From positions 1-64,000 of the forward strand of contig NZ_WKKA01000005.1 in assembly GCF_009674885.1 (NCBI RefSeq): a stretch of DNA of 64,000 bases, written 5' to 3'. Shown here one piece after another: positions 54,551 to 62,549 of the stretch (positions are counted from its first letter, which is position 1; every line of letters starts with the position of its first letter). The notes beneath the pieces are model-generated. The model saw nothing but the letters and a program-made list of their open reading frames with translations. It had not been told where the DNA came from and searched no databases. The stretch comes from Paracoccus sp. S-4012. GTDB lineage: Bacteria; Pseudomonadota; Alphaproteobacteria; Rhodobacterales; Rhodobacteraceae. The position numbers were made by a program, and so were the translations under genes.

Positions 54551-56199
54551 GGGGCTCCCTCCGTCTCGAGCGCGACCCGCGGCGGGGTCCAGTCGCGGCC
54601 GGGGATCGAGGCGATCAGGCTCTGCGTATAGGGGTGCTGCGGGTCCGAGAACACCTCCGCCGTGGGGCCGGTCTCGACCACCTCGCCCTTCGACATGACC
54701 ATGACGCGGTCGCAAAGCTGCGCCGCAACGCGCAGGTCGTGCGTCACGAACAGCAGCGACAGCTGCAGCCGCGCGCGCAGGTCCGCGAGCAGCCGCAGCA
54801 CCTGCGCCTGCACCGAGACGTCGAGCGCCGACACCGGCTCGTCGGCGACGATCACCCGCGGCTCGAGCGCGAGGGCGCGGGCGATGCCGATGCGCTGCCG
54901 CTGGCCGCCCGAGAACTCGTGCGGGTAGCGCTCGCCCGCGGCGGGCGAGAGCTCGACCAACTCCAGCAGGCTGCGGGCGCGGGCATGCGCCTCGGCCTTC
55001 TTCATGCCGTGGATCATGGGGCCTTGGGCGATCAGGTCGATGACGCGCTTCCTCGGGTTCAAGGACGCCATCGGGTCCTGGAACACCATCTGGATATGCC
55101 GGCGCAGCGCCCGCACCTCGGCCGGCTTCGCATGGGCGAAGTCCTCCCCGCCGATCAGCACCCGCCCGCTGTCAGGCTGGATCAGCCGCGTGACGATCCG
55201 CGCCACCGTGGTCTTGCCCGACCCGCTCTCGCCCACGACGCCGAGCGTCTCGCCCCGGCGCAGCTCGAAGGAGAGGTCGCGGACCGCCTGCACGGGCTTG
55301 CGGCGCGGGCCAAAGAGGGTGCCGCGGGCGGAGAAGGTCTTGTCGAGGCCCTCGGCCTTGAGCACCACGGGCGCGTCGGGCGGAATGGCAGCGGGCGGCG
55401 GCGGGATCAGGGCAGGCACCGCGGCGATCAGGGCCCGGGTGTAGGGGTGCTGCGGGCGGTTCAGCACCTCGGCGGCCGGCCCCTGCTCGACCAGCTCGCC
55501 CCGGCGCAGGACCGCCACGCGGTCGGCGATCTCGGCCACCACGCCGAAGTCGTGGGTGATGAAGAGGATGCCCGCCCCCTCGCCCCGCTGGATGTCGCGG
55601 ATCAGCGCCAGCACCTGCTTCTGCGTCGTCACGTCGAGCGCGGTCGTTGGCTCGTCGGCGATGATGAGGCGCGGGCGCAGCACGAGCGCCATCGCGATCA
55701 TCACCCGCTGCCGCTGCCCGCCCGAGAGCTGGTGCGGATAGGCCTGCGCCGCGCCGGCTGGATCGGGGATGCGAACTTCCTCGAGGATCTCGCGGATGCG
55801 CGCGCGCCGCGCCCTGCGGTCGAGGTCGGTGTGGAGGCGCAGCACCTCGTCGATCTGCCAGCCGACCCGCTTCTGCGGGTTCAGGGCGGTCATCGGCTCC
55901 TGGAAGATCATCGCCATGTCGTCGCCGCGAAGGCCCCGCATCTCGGCCTCGGAAAGCGGCGCGAGATCGCGCCCGTCGAGGCGGATCGTCCCGCCCGCGA
56001 CCTGCACCCCCGGCGCCAGCAGCCGCATCGCGGCGAGGGCGGCGAGCGACTTGCCCGACCCGCTCTCGCCCACGAGGCAGACGATCTCGCCCGCGCGGAC
56101 CTGCAATGTCAGCCCGTCGAGCGCCAGCGGCCGGTCGCTGCCCGGCGGCAGCGCGACGGTCAGGTCGCGGAACTCGAGGACCGGGGCGCCGTCGCTCAT
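54547..56199 (-). CDS. Dipeptide/oligopeptide-type ABC transporter, fused double ATPase
   Basis: A 550-residue chain of two ATPases. First: GESGSGKSLAALA, LSGGQRQRVMIA, LIIADEPTTALD. Second: GESGSGKTTVAR, FSGGQRQRIGIARALALEP and VIVADEPVSALDVSVQ. Residues ~260-290 link the halves. It overlaps the DppC-like gene by 4 bases upstream and the FAD oxidoreductase gene downstream. Confidence 0.92.
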   Translation of the reverse strand: MSDGAPVLEFRDLTVALPPGSDRPLALDGLTLQVRAGEIVCLVGESGSGKSLAALAAMRLLAPGVQVAGGTIRLDGRDLAPLSEAEMRGLRGDDMAMIFQEPMTALNPQKRVGWQIDEVLRLHTDLDRRARRARIREILEEVRIPDPAGAAQAYPHQLSGGQRQRVMIAMALVLRPRLIIADEPTTALDVTTQKQVLALIRDIQRGEGAGILFITHDFGVVAEIADRVAVLRRGELVEQGPAAEVLNRPQHPYTRALIAAVPALIPPPPAAIPPDAPVVLKAEGLDKTFSARGTLFGPRRKPVQAVRDLSFELRRGETLGVVGESGSGKTTVARIVTRLIQPDSGRVLIGGEDFAHAKPAEVRALRRHIQMVFQDPMASLNPRKRVIDLIAQGPMIHGMKKAEAHARARSLLELVELSPAAGERYPHEFSGGQRQRIGIARALALEPRVIVADEPVSALDVSVQAQVLRLLADLRARLQLSLLFVTHDLRVAAQLCDRVMVMSKGEVVETGPTAEVFSDPQHPYTQSLIASIPGRDWTPPRVALETEGAP

Positions 56200-57098
56200 T
56201 TCTTCTGCCGCGGGTTCAGCGCCTCGTTCAGCCCCTCGCCCATCAGGCTGAAGCTGAGGACGGTCAGGAGGATCGCGATGCCGGGCAGGACCGCCACATA
56301 CCAGTCCGAGCGCAGGACCGAGCGCCCCTGCCCGATCATGTTGCCCCAGCTGGCATGGTTCGGATCGCCGAGCGCGAGGAAGGCGAGCGCGCTTTCCAGC
56401 AGGATCGAGGTCGCCATGATGACCGAGGCGAAGACGATCACCGGCGGCAGGGCATTCGGCAGGATCTCGCGGAAGATCGTGGCGACGGGCCGCTGGCCGA
56501 GGCTGCGGGCGGCCTCGACGAACTCACGATGCCGCAGCGACATGAACTCGGCCCGCACCATGCGCGCGGGCGAGGTCCAGGAGACGATGCCGATGCCGAA
56601 GATGATGCTCTCAAGCGACGCGCCCATGATGGCGACGAGGGCGAGCAGCAGGATGAAGCTCGGCACCGTCTGGAAGGCGTCGGTGAAGCGCATCAGCACG
56701 TCGTCCACCCAGCCGCCCCAATAGCCGGCCACGGCGCCGATCACGATGCCGATGCCGACCGAGATCAGCGTGGCGACGACGCCGATCATCAGCGACACGC
56801 GCGCCCCGTGCATCAGGCCGGCGAGGATGTCGCGGCCGAGTTGGTCCGTGCCCAAGGGCGCCACCGGGTTGGTGAAGGGATCGGTCAGCGGCTGCGCCAC
56901 GCGGCGCAGCGGGTCGCCGGGGGTGATGACATCGGCCAGCAGCGCGGCGGCGACCACGAGGACGAACAGCACGAGGCCGAACACCGCCGCGCGGTTGCGT
57001 CGGAAGCGGCGCCAGAACACGGCGAGGCGGCCGGGCTCCTCCGGCGGCAGCTCGGACGGCTCGACGAGGGCCGTGGCGAGGTCGGGATCGAGGCTCAT
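56196..57098 (-). CDS. ABC transporter permease, DppC-like
   Basis: A 300-residue permease. The N-terminal cytosolic extension precedes a first membrane segment (AAVFGLVLFVLVVAAALLAD), the PLGTDQLGRDILAGLMHGAR loop and the EAA loop EFVEAARSLGQRPVATIFRE. ATG 57098 overlaps the DppB-like stop (ATGA); the longer in-frame extension lies inside that gene and lacks family similarity. Confidence 0.88.
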   Translation of the reverse strand: MSLDPDLATALVEPSELPPEEPGRLAVFWRRFRRNRAAVFGLVLFVLVVAAALLADVITPGDPLRRVAQPLTDPFTNPVAPLGTDQLGRDILAGLMHGARVSLMIGVVATLISVGIGIVIGAVAGYWGGWVDDVLMRFTDAFQTVPSFILLLALVAIMGASLESIIFGIGIVSWTSPARMVRAEFMSLRHREFVEAARSLGQRPVATIFREILPNALPPVIVFASVIMATSILLESALAFLALGDPNHASWGNMIGQGRSVLRSDWYVAVLPGIAILLTVLSFSLMGEGLNEALNPRQKK

Positions 57099-58078
57099 CT
57101 CAGCTCGATCCGCGAGTCGAGCCGGGCATAGATCAGGTCGGTGATGAAGTTCACCGCGATCACCAGCAGAGAGGACAGGAAGACGATCCCCATGAGCGTG
57201 TTGAGGTCGCGCCGGATGACCGAGTTGTAGGCCAGTTGCGCGATACCGGGCAGCGCGAACATGGTCTCGATCACGACCGAGCCGCCGAGCACCGTGGCGA
57301 ATTGCAGCCCGAGCAGCGTGACCACCGGCAGCATGGCGTTGCGCATGATGTGGTGGCGCATGATGCGCCCCTCGGGCGCACCCTTGGCCCGCGCGGTGCG
57401 GACGAAATCGAGCTCGGAGACCTCGATCACGCTCGACCGCATCAGCCGCATGTAAAAGGCGAGATAGATCAGCGACAGCGCCGCCACCGGCATGATCATG
57501 TGGATTGCCATGTCGAGCCACAGCCGCCAGCCGGTGTGGAAAGCGGCGATGTCGCGCAGGCCGCCCACCGGCAGCCAGCCAAGATGGATGGAGAAGAGCA
57601 GGATCATCAGCAGCGCGAGAAAGAAGTTCGGCATCGCATAGAAGACGAGGCCAAGCGTCGAGATCAGGTTGTCCGCCGCGCTGTAGGCGTGCCGCCCGGC
57701 CCAGGCGCCGAGGGCCACGCCGCCCACGAAGGCCAGCGTCAGCGAGGCTGCCATCAGCGCCAGCGTCACCGGCAGGCGGTCCAAGAGCAGCGTCGAGACC
57801 GGTTGCTCGTAGACATAGGACCAGCCGAAATCGAAGGTGGCGAGCTTGCCCATGTAGCGCATGAGCTGCACCCAGACCGGCTGGTCGAGGCCGTATTCCT
57901 GCCGCATCCGCGCGATGAAGGCGGCATCCGCTCCGCCCATGTCGCCCACGAGCGCGTCCACCATGTCGCCTGGCGCCAGTTGCATCAGCAGGAACGTCCC
58001 GACCATCACGATGAGGATGGTCGGGACCGCCTGCAGCAGCCGCCGCAGCGCATAGGCAAGGATCGGGGGCATTCGCAT
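57095..58078 (-). CDS. ABC transporter permease, DppB-like
   Basis: A 327-residue permease with an N-terminal membrane segment (LLQAVPTILIVMVGTFLLMQ) and LAPGDMVDALVGD, and the loop FVRTARAKGAPEGRIMRHHI characteristic of OppB/DppB. ATG 58078 has AGGGA a few bases before it; 58072 is an alternative. It lies ~60 bases behind the SBP gene. Confidence 0.88.
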   Translation of the reverse strand: MRMPPILAYALRRLLQAVPTILIVMVGTFLLMQLAPGDMVDALVGDMGGADAAFIARMRQEYGLDQPVWVQLMRYMGKLATFDFGWSYVYEQPVSTLLLDRLPVTLALMAASLTLAFVGGVALGAWAGRHAYSAADNLISTLGLVFYAMPNFFLALLMILLFSIHLGWLPVGGLRDIAAFHTGWRLWLDMAIHMIMPVAALSLIYLAFYMRLMRSSVIEVSELDFVRTARAKGAPEGRIMRHHIMRNAMLPVVTLLGLQFATVLGGSVVIETMFALPGIAQLAYNSVIRRDLNTLMGIVFLSSLLVIAVNFITDLIYARLDSRIELR

Positions 58079-58139
58079 CGGGTTTCCCTGTCGCGGCGAT
58101 CCGGGCGGACGCATCACCCGCCCGAACGCCCGCGTCAGC

Positions 58140-59735
58140 TCACTGGTTCAGCCACAGGTCGTACCAGCTCGAGCTTTCCCACCGCGGCGTGTTGGTGTGG
58201 TTCATCAGCACGTTGTTGTAGATGCCGATGAACGGATGCTCGATGGCGAAGATCACCGGCAGGTCGATCATCTCGAGCCGCTGGATCTGGTGATAGAGGT
58301 CGGCGCGTACCGCCGGGTCCAGCTCATGCGCGGCGGCGTCGATAAGGGCGTCCATCTCGGCCGACTGGTAGCCGAACTGGTTGGTCCAGGGCTGGCCGGG
58401 CGGCGTGCCCGAGCGCAGCCAGACCGTGGTCGAGACCGCCGGGTCCGAGCGGAACTGGTGCCAGCCGTTCGCGGTGTCGAAGTCGTGGTCGCGGTAGACG
58501 CCGTTCAGGAAGGCCGGCGTGTCGTTGGTGACGATGTCCACCTGGATGCCGATCTCGCGCATGGCCTGGGCGAAGTATTCCCCCCAGAGCTGCGTGTATT
58601 CGCCATAGGGCGCTGAGCGGTGGCGCAGCGTGAAGCGGATGCCGTTGTTGCCGACGGGGTATCCCGCCTCGTCCAGCATCTGCCGCGCGAGGTCGGGGTC
58701 GTAGGGATAGGTGGTCACGTCGTCGGTGTAGTTGATGCCGCCGGTCGAGGGGATCGGCCCGCGGCCTTCCTGCGCGAAGCCCCGCATGATGCTGTCGATG
58801 GCGAATTGCAGGTCGAGCCCGTGATAGATGGCTTTCCGCACCTCCGGGTTGGCGAGGATCTCGTTGCGCAGATTGAACTCGATGGTCGAGTGGGCGACGT
58901 TGTTCTCGTAGCCCTTGGTGCCGACCGAGAAGCGCGGATCCTCGCCCAGCCGGATCATGTCCGCCATTGGGATGCCGATGAAGCCCGAGCCGTGGATCTC
59001 GCCCGCCTCGATCGCCGCCGCCGCGGCCGACTTGTCGGGGATGAAACGCCAGATCACGCGGTCGAGATAGGGGAACTCCTCGCCGCGCCAGTAGTCCTCA
59101 TTGCGCTCGGCGATGATGTGCTGGCCGCGCTGATACTCGCGGAAGACGAAGGGGCCGGTGCCCACGGGCGCGGTGTTGTGCTCGTTGCGCTGGTAGTCGG
59201 TGCCCTCGTAGAGGTGTTTGGGCACCGGATGGCCGAGGTCCGGCATGGCGGCGACCATCAGCGCCAGAGGCATCGGCTTGCTGTAGTTGAAGACCGCCGT
59301 ATGCGGGTCCGGGCAGTCCACCGACTCAAGGTTGGCCTGGAGGGTCGAGCTGTAGTTCAGCAGCGGCTTCCAGAACTCCATCGCCGAGAAGGCCACGTCA
59401 TCGCAGGTGAAGGGCTCGCCGTCGTGCCAGTTGACGCCTTCGCGCAGCTTGAAGGTGATCTGCAGCCCGTCCTCGGACGAGGACCAGTCGGTCGCCAGAA
59501 CGCCCACCGGGCCGTCATAGGTCAGGTCGATCAGCGGCTCCATGATCTTGCCGGTGATCTGGTAGACGCCGGTCGAGGCGCGCAGCGCGGGGTTCAGCAC
59601 GCCCTGCTCGGTCACCAGATGGAAGATCGCGGTGCCCCCGCGCTTCGGCTCGGGGGCGGCGGCCTCCTGCGCGAGCGTCGCAACGGGCAGCACGGTCGAG
59701 AGCGCAAGGGCCGCGAACAGGGTGCGGTGGGTCAT
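58140..59735 (-). CDS. ABC transporter substrate-binding protein, family 5
   Basis: A 531-residue periplasmic binding protein. Signal peptide: MTHRTLFAALALSTVLPVAT, cleaved near LAQ-EAAAP. The mature part begins PEPKRGGTAIFHLVTEQGVL, and shows EPLIDLTYDGPVGVLATDW and GKIM..EPL, typical of DppA-like proteins. It heads the operon SBP-DppB-DppC-ATPase-FAD oxidoreductase. A divergent SDR gene starts 108 bases away. The ligand is not deducible; an amine or N-substituted amino acid is likely from the oxidase partner (inference). Confidence 0.9.
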   Translation of the reverse strand: MTHRTLFAALALSTVLPVATLAQEAAAPEPKRGGTAIFHLVTEQGVLNPALRASTGVYQITGKIMEPLIDLTYDGPVGVLATDWSSSEDGLQITFKLREGVNWHDGEPFTCDDVAFSAMEFWKPLLNYSSTLQANLESVDCPDPHTAVFNYSKPMPLALMVAAMPDLGHPVPKHLYEGTDYQRNEHNTAPVGTGPFVFREYQRGQHIIAERNEDYWRGEEFPYLDRVIWRFIPDKSAAAAAIEAGEIHGSGFIGIPMADMIRLGEDPRFSVGTKGYENNVAHSTIEFNLRNEILANPEVRKAIYHGLDLQFAIDSIMRGFAQEGRGPIPSTGGINYTDDVTTYPYDPDLARQMLDEAGYPVGNNGIRFTLRHRSAPYGEYTQLWGEYFAQAMREIGIQVDIVTNDTPAFLNGVYRDHDFDTANGWHQFRSDPAVSTTVWLRSGTPPGQPWTNQFGYQSAEMDALIDAAAHELDPAVRADLYHQIQRLEMIDLPVIFAIEHPFIGIYNNVLMNHTNTPRWESSSWYDLWLNQ

Positions 59736-59843
59736 GGGGTTCTCCTCGTGGCGGATCGGGCGGCGGGCGCCCCGGCCTCGTCGGTTGACACTTGCTGACT
59801 AAAGCTGTGCGACTGTCAAACGCAAGACGGCAAAGGGATTGGC
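59736..59843. promoter_or_regulatory. Divergent promoter region
   Basis: A 108-base spacer between the SBP gene (left) and SDR gene (right). CGGTTGACACTTGCTGACTAAAGC (19-base core at ~59783-59801 starts with TTGACA) looks like a good -35 hexamer for rightward transcription, but a -10 element is not clear; a further GACTGTCAAACGC follows. It probably contains promoters for both operons. Confidence 0.45.
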
Positions 59844-60596
59844 ATGGGCGCAGGGGCGGAAGGCGGCAGGCCCGCGGTCTGGATCACGGGCGCAGGCTCG
59901 GGGATCGGCCGCGCCATGGCCGTGGCCTTCGCCGCAGCGGGCTTTGTCCCGGTGCTGACCGCGCGCGGCAGCGAGGGACTGGAGGCCACGGCCGCCGCCG
60001 TGGCGCAGGCGGGCGGCGACTGCCTGCTGCGGCCCGGCGACGTCCTCGACCGCGCCGCGATGGCCGCCATCACCGAGGAGGCCGAGGCCGCGGGCCGGTC
60101 CTTCGCCGTGGTCTGCAACAACGCCGGGACCAACGGCCCGAACCGGAGCTGGGAGGCCCTCGACTGGGCCGAGTGGGACCGCATCCTCGATCTCAACATC
60201 AAGGGCGCGCTCGCCGTCATCGCCGCCGCCCTGCCCGCCATGCGCCGCCGCGGCGGAGGCACCTTCGTCCACACATCATCATGGGCCGGGCGCTTCCATG
60301 CGCCGCGGGCGGGCGTGCCCTACGGCGCCTCGAAGCACGCGCTGAACAGCCTCTCGGCCAGCCTCAACGACCTCGAAGGGCCGCATGGCATCCGCTCGAC
60401 GGCGCTCTGCCCGGCGGATGTGAGGACGCCGCTGCTCGCCCGCCGTCCCGGCTACGATCCCGAGAACCCGGCGCTCGACCCCGAGGTGGTCGCCCGCGCC
60501 GCGGTCTTCGCCGCCACCCTGCCGCCCGGCGCGGCAGTGCCCGAAATCACCCTGACCGCGCTGCTGCGCGCCATGCCCGAAGGAGCCCCGACATGA
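59844..60596 (+). CDS. Short-chain dehydrogenase/reductase
   Basis: A 250-residue classical SDR: TGAGSGIGRAMAVAF (TGxxxGxG cofactor motif), CNNAGT (NNAG), and the catalytic YGASKHALNS (Tyr-x-x-x-Lys) with Ser in HTSSWAG. It oxidises or reduces an alcohol/ketone using NAD(P). ARGSEG after strand 2 hints at NADP preference (Arg), weakly. It is coupled to the VOC-like gene (ATGA) and divergent to the peptide-type ABC/oxidase operon, so it may act in the same pathway. Confidence 0.9.
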   Translation: MGAGAEGGRPAVWITGAGSGIGRAMAVAFAAAGFVPVLTARGSEGLEATAAAVAQAGGDCLLRPGDVLDRAAMAAITEEAEAAGRSFAVVCNNAGTNGPNRSWEALDWAEWDRILDLNIKGALAVIAAALPAMRRRGGGTFVHTSSWAGRFHAPRAGVPYGASKHALNSLSASLNDLEGPHGIRSTALCPADVRTPLLARRPGYDPENPALDPEVVARAAVFAATLPPGAAVPEITLTALLRAMPEGAPT

Positions 60597-61465
60597 CCGA
60601 CCATCCCGTGACCGGCATCGACCACGCCTTTCTGCTGGTCGACGACCTCGAGGCCGCCGCAGCGGACTGGCGGCGCATGGGCTTCACGCTCTCGCCGCGG
60701 GGCCTGCACAGCGCCGCCATGGGCTCGGCCAACTACACCATGATGTTCCCGCGCGACTATCTGGAGCTGCTGGGCGTCGTCAGCGCGGTCGAGGGCAGCG
60801 CCGCGCACCGCAGGAAGCTCGCCGAACAGGGTCAGGGCCTCCACGCCATCGCCGTCCGCATCGAGGGCACCAAGGCCGAGGACGCGACCGCGCGGCTTTC
60901 GGAGCGCGGGATCGCCACCGGCGCGGTGCAGCACTTCTCGCGCCCCGTGGACCTGCCCGGCGGCGGTCAGGGCGAGGCGGCGTTCTCGATCTTCCCCTAC
61001 GCGCCCGAGGAAATCCCGCAGGGCCATGTCTTCGCCTGCGGCCACCACACCCGCGACACGGTCTGGCTGCCGGAACTGCTGGAGCATCCGAACGGCGCGC
61101 AGGGGCTCGACAGCTTCACCGTCCTCAGCCCGGAGCCGGAGAAGGCCGCGCGCGGCTATGCCCGCCTCTTTGCCCATGGCGAGGTCAGCGCCGAAGGCGA
61201 CGGCTTCCGCGTGGCCACCGGTCTCGACTCGGCCGTGCTGCGCGTGCTGCCGCGCGAGGCCGCCGCGGCCCTCTGGCCCGGCCTCGATCTGACCCGCCTG
61301 CCCCGCGACGCCTATGCCGGGGTGGCGATCAGGGTCCGCGACCTCGCCGCGACCGAGGCGCTGCTGCGCGGCGCGGGCCTGAACCCGGCCCGCCTGCCGT
61401 CGGGGAGCATCGCCCTCGGCCCCGAGGCGACCGCGGGCGCGGTGGTCGAGTTCGTGGCCGACTGA
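60593..61465 (+). CDS. Glyoxalase-like (VOC) domain protein
   Basis: A 290-residue protein of the glyoxalase-like domain group, with two VOC-type repeats: residues 1-150 (GIDHAFLLVDDLEAAAADWR, with His10 as first metal-ligand candidate) and ~165-290. ATG 60593 overlaps the SDR stop. Characterised VOC members include dioxygenases, epimerases and lyases; this one cannot be assigned more exactly. Confidence 0.8.
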   Translation: MTDHPVTGIDHAFLLVDDLEAAAADWRRMGFTLSPRGLHSAAMGSANYTMMFPRDYLELLGVVSAVEGSAAHRRKLAEQGQGLHAIAVRIEGTKAEDATARLSERGIATGAVQHFSRPVDLPGGGQGEAAFSIFPYAPEEIPQGHVFACGHHTRDTVWLPELLEHPNGAQGLDSFTVLSPEPEKAARGYARLFAHGEVSAEGDGFRVATGLDSAVLRVLPREAAAALWPGLDLTRLPRDAYAGVAIRVRDLAATEALLRGAGLNPARLPSGSIALGPEATAGAVVEFVAD

Positions 61466-61467
61466 CC

Positions 61468-62259
61468 TCACCCGCCCCCGCCCAGCACGGCGCGGGCGGG
61501 GGTCCGCGTGCCATTCCCGGCCCGGACCAGCTCGTGGATGTCGCGCTCGACGGCGGGGGCGAGGAACAGGTAGCCGGTCGAATACTGGCCGGTGGCGATC
61601 AGCGCGGGCAGGTTGTGGATCAGCACCCGCCCCTCGGCCAGGGTGCAGACGCCCTCCAGCCGCAACTCGCGCAGCAGGCGGTTGACGTGGACCGCGGTCA
61701 TGCCCGTGACCTCGGCGAGGTCGTTCTGCGACAGCGGCAGCGTGTAGCCGTCGGGCATGCAGAGGCCGCGGGCGTAAAGGCGCACGAACATCTCCGACAG
61801 GAAGTTCGCCAGCCGCGCCCGTCCCGCCAGCCGCCCGGTGCGGAACACCCAGTAGCGGTAGATCGAGGCGTCGATCAGCGAGATGTGCCACAGCTTGCGG
61901 TAGAGATCGGGCCGCTCGCTCTCCAGCCGGTCGAGGTCGGCATGCGCCGTGGGCCGCACCATCGCATCGCCGAGGGCGTCCACCTCATGATCGAGGACGC
62001 GCAACTGGTAGGCCGAGAGGTCGAAATAGTCGCCGGGGATCTGCAGCGCGAGGAACTGCCGCCGTCCGCGCCGGTCGAGGTTGTAGCGCCCGACGAAGCC
62101 GCGGGTGAGATAGAGGCTGCGGTCGAGAGGGACGAAGGAGCGCACCACTCGGGTCCGCGCACGGCAGAGCTCGGGTGGTCCCATCATGCCCGCGAGCCGG
62201 GCCGCGTCCTCGGGCGAGAAGATGCCGGGATACGCCCGGTCGATGGGGAAGTCCTGCAA
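61468..62259 (-). CDS. Crp/Fnr-family regulator
   Basis: A cyclic-nucleotide-binding-fold regulator. The cNMP-like domain lies around RSLYLTRGFVGRYNLDRRGR and LALQIPGDYFDLSAYQLRVL; the HTH is LPLSQNDLAEVTGMTAVHVN followed by RLLRELRLEGV. No Fnr-type cysteine cluster is visible. The frame is open to a TTG at 62409, but I prefer the TTG at 62259 because GACGGAG lies 9 bases before it and the family fold begins there; this is uncertain. Three bases separate it from the convergent VOC gene. Its last codons coincide with a terminator hairpin, which explains the odd Gly4 tail. Confidence 0.8.
   Translation of the reverse strand: MQDFPIDRAYPGIFSPEDAARLAGMMGPPELCRARTRVVRSFVPLDRSLYLTRGFVGRYNLDRRGRRQFLALQIPGDYFDLSAYQLRVLDHEVDALGDAMVRPTAHADLDRLESERPDLYRKLWHISLIDASIYRYWVFRTGRLAGRARLANFLSEMFVRLYARGLCMPDGYTLPLSQNDLAEVTGMTAVHVNRLLRELRLEGVCTLAEGRVLIHNLPALIATGQYSTGYLFLAPAVERDIHELVRAGNGTRTPARAVLGGGG
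61475..61502. terminator. Hairpin overlapping the Crp/Fnr gene end
   Basis: CCCCCGCCC (61475-61483) pairs with GGGCGGGGG (61494-61502) around a 10-base loop. It starts 9 bases after the VOC stop and lies within the last codons of the convergent regulator gene, encoding its AVLGGGG end. It probably ends both transcripts. Confidence 0.6.
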
Positions 62260-62549
62260 GGTGGCGGTCTCCGTCTTTACTTCATCCGACGGTTGAGGCG
62301 TGCCATCGCGCCCGCGGTACGGGACGTGCCATCGTTTTCCAGAGGGTTTCGCGCATACCCGCGCAAGTTCCGGCGGCGCAGGCTGATTTAGTTGAGTCTG
62401 GTTCCACAATGCGCCGTGCGGAAGCTCAAGTCTAGTTCACGGGAATGTCACACCGTGCCCCCCTCGCCCGGAACACGGCAAGGCGAGGATGCGTTCACGC
62501 CACGACTGCCTCCTCGCGCCTTACGGCGCAGCGCCGAAAGGAAGCCTTC

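Noticed and set aside
54634..56724. 696-codon plus-strand frame
   Set aside because: It is antisense to the double ATPase and DppC-like genes and has Arg/His/Asp-rich shadow composition.
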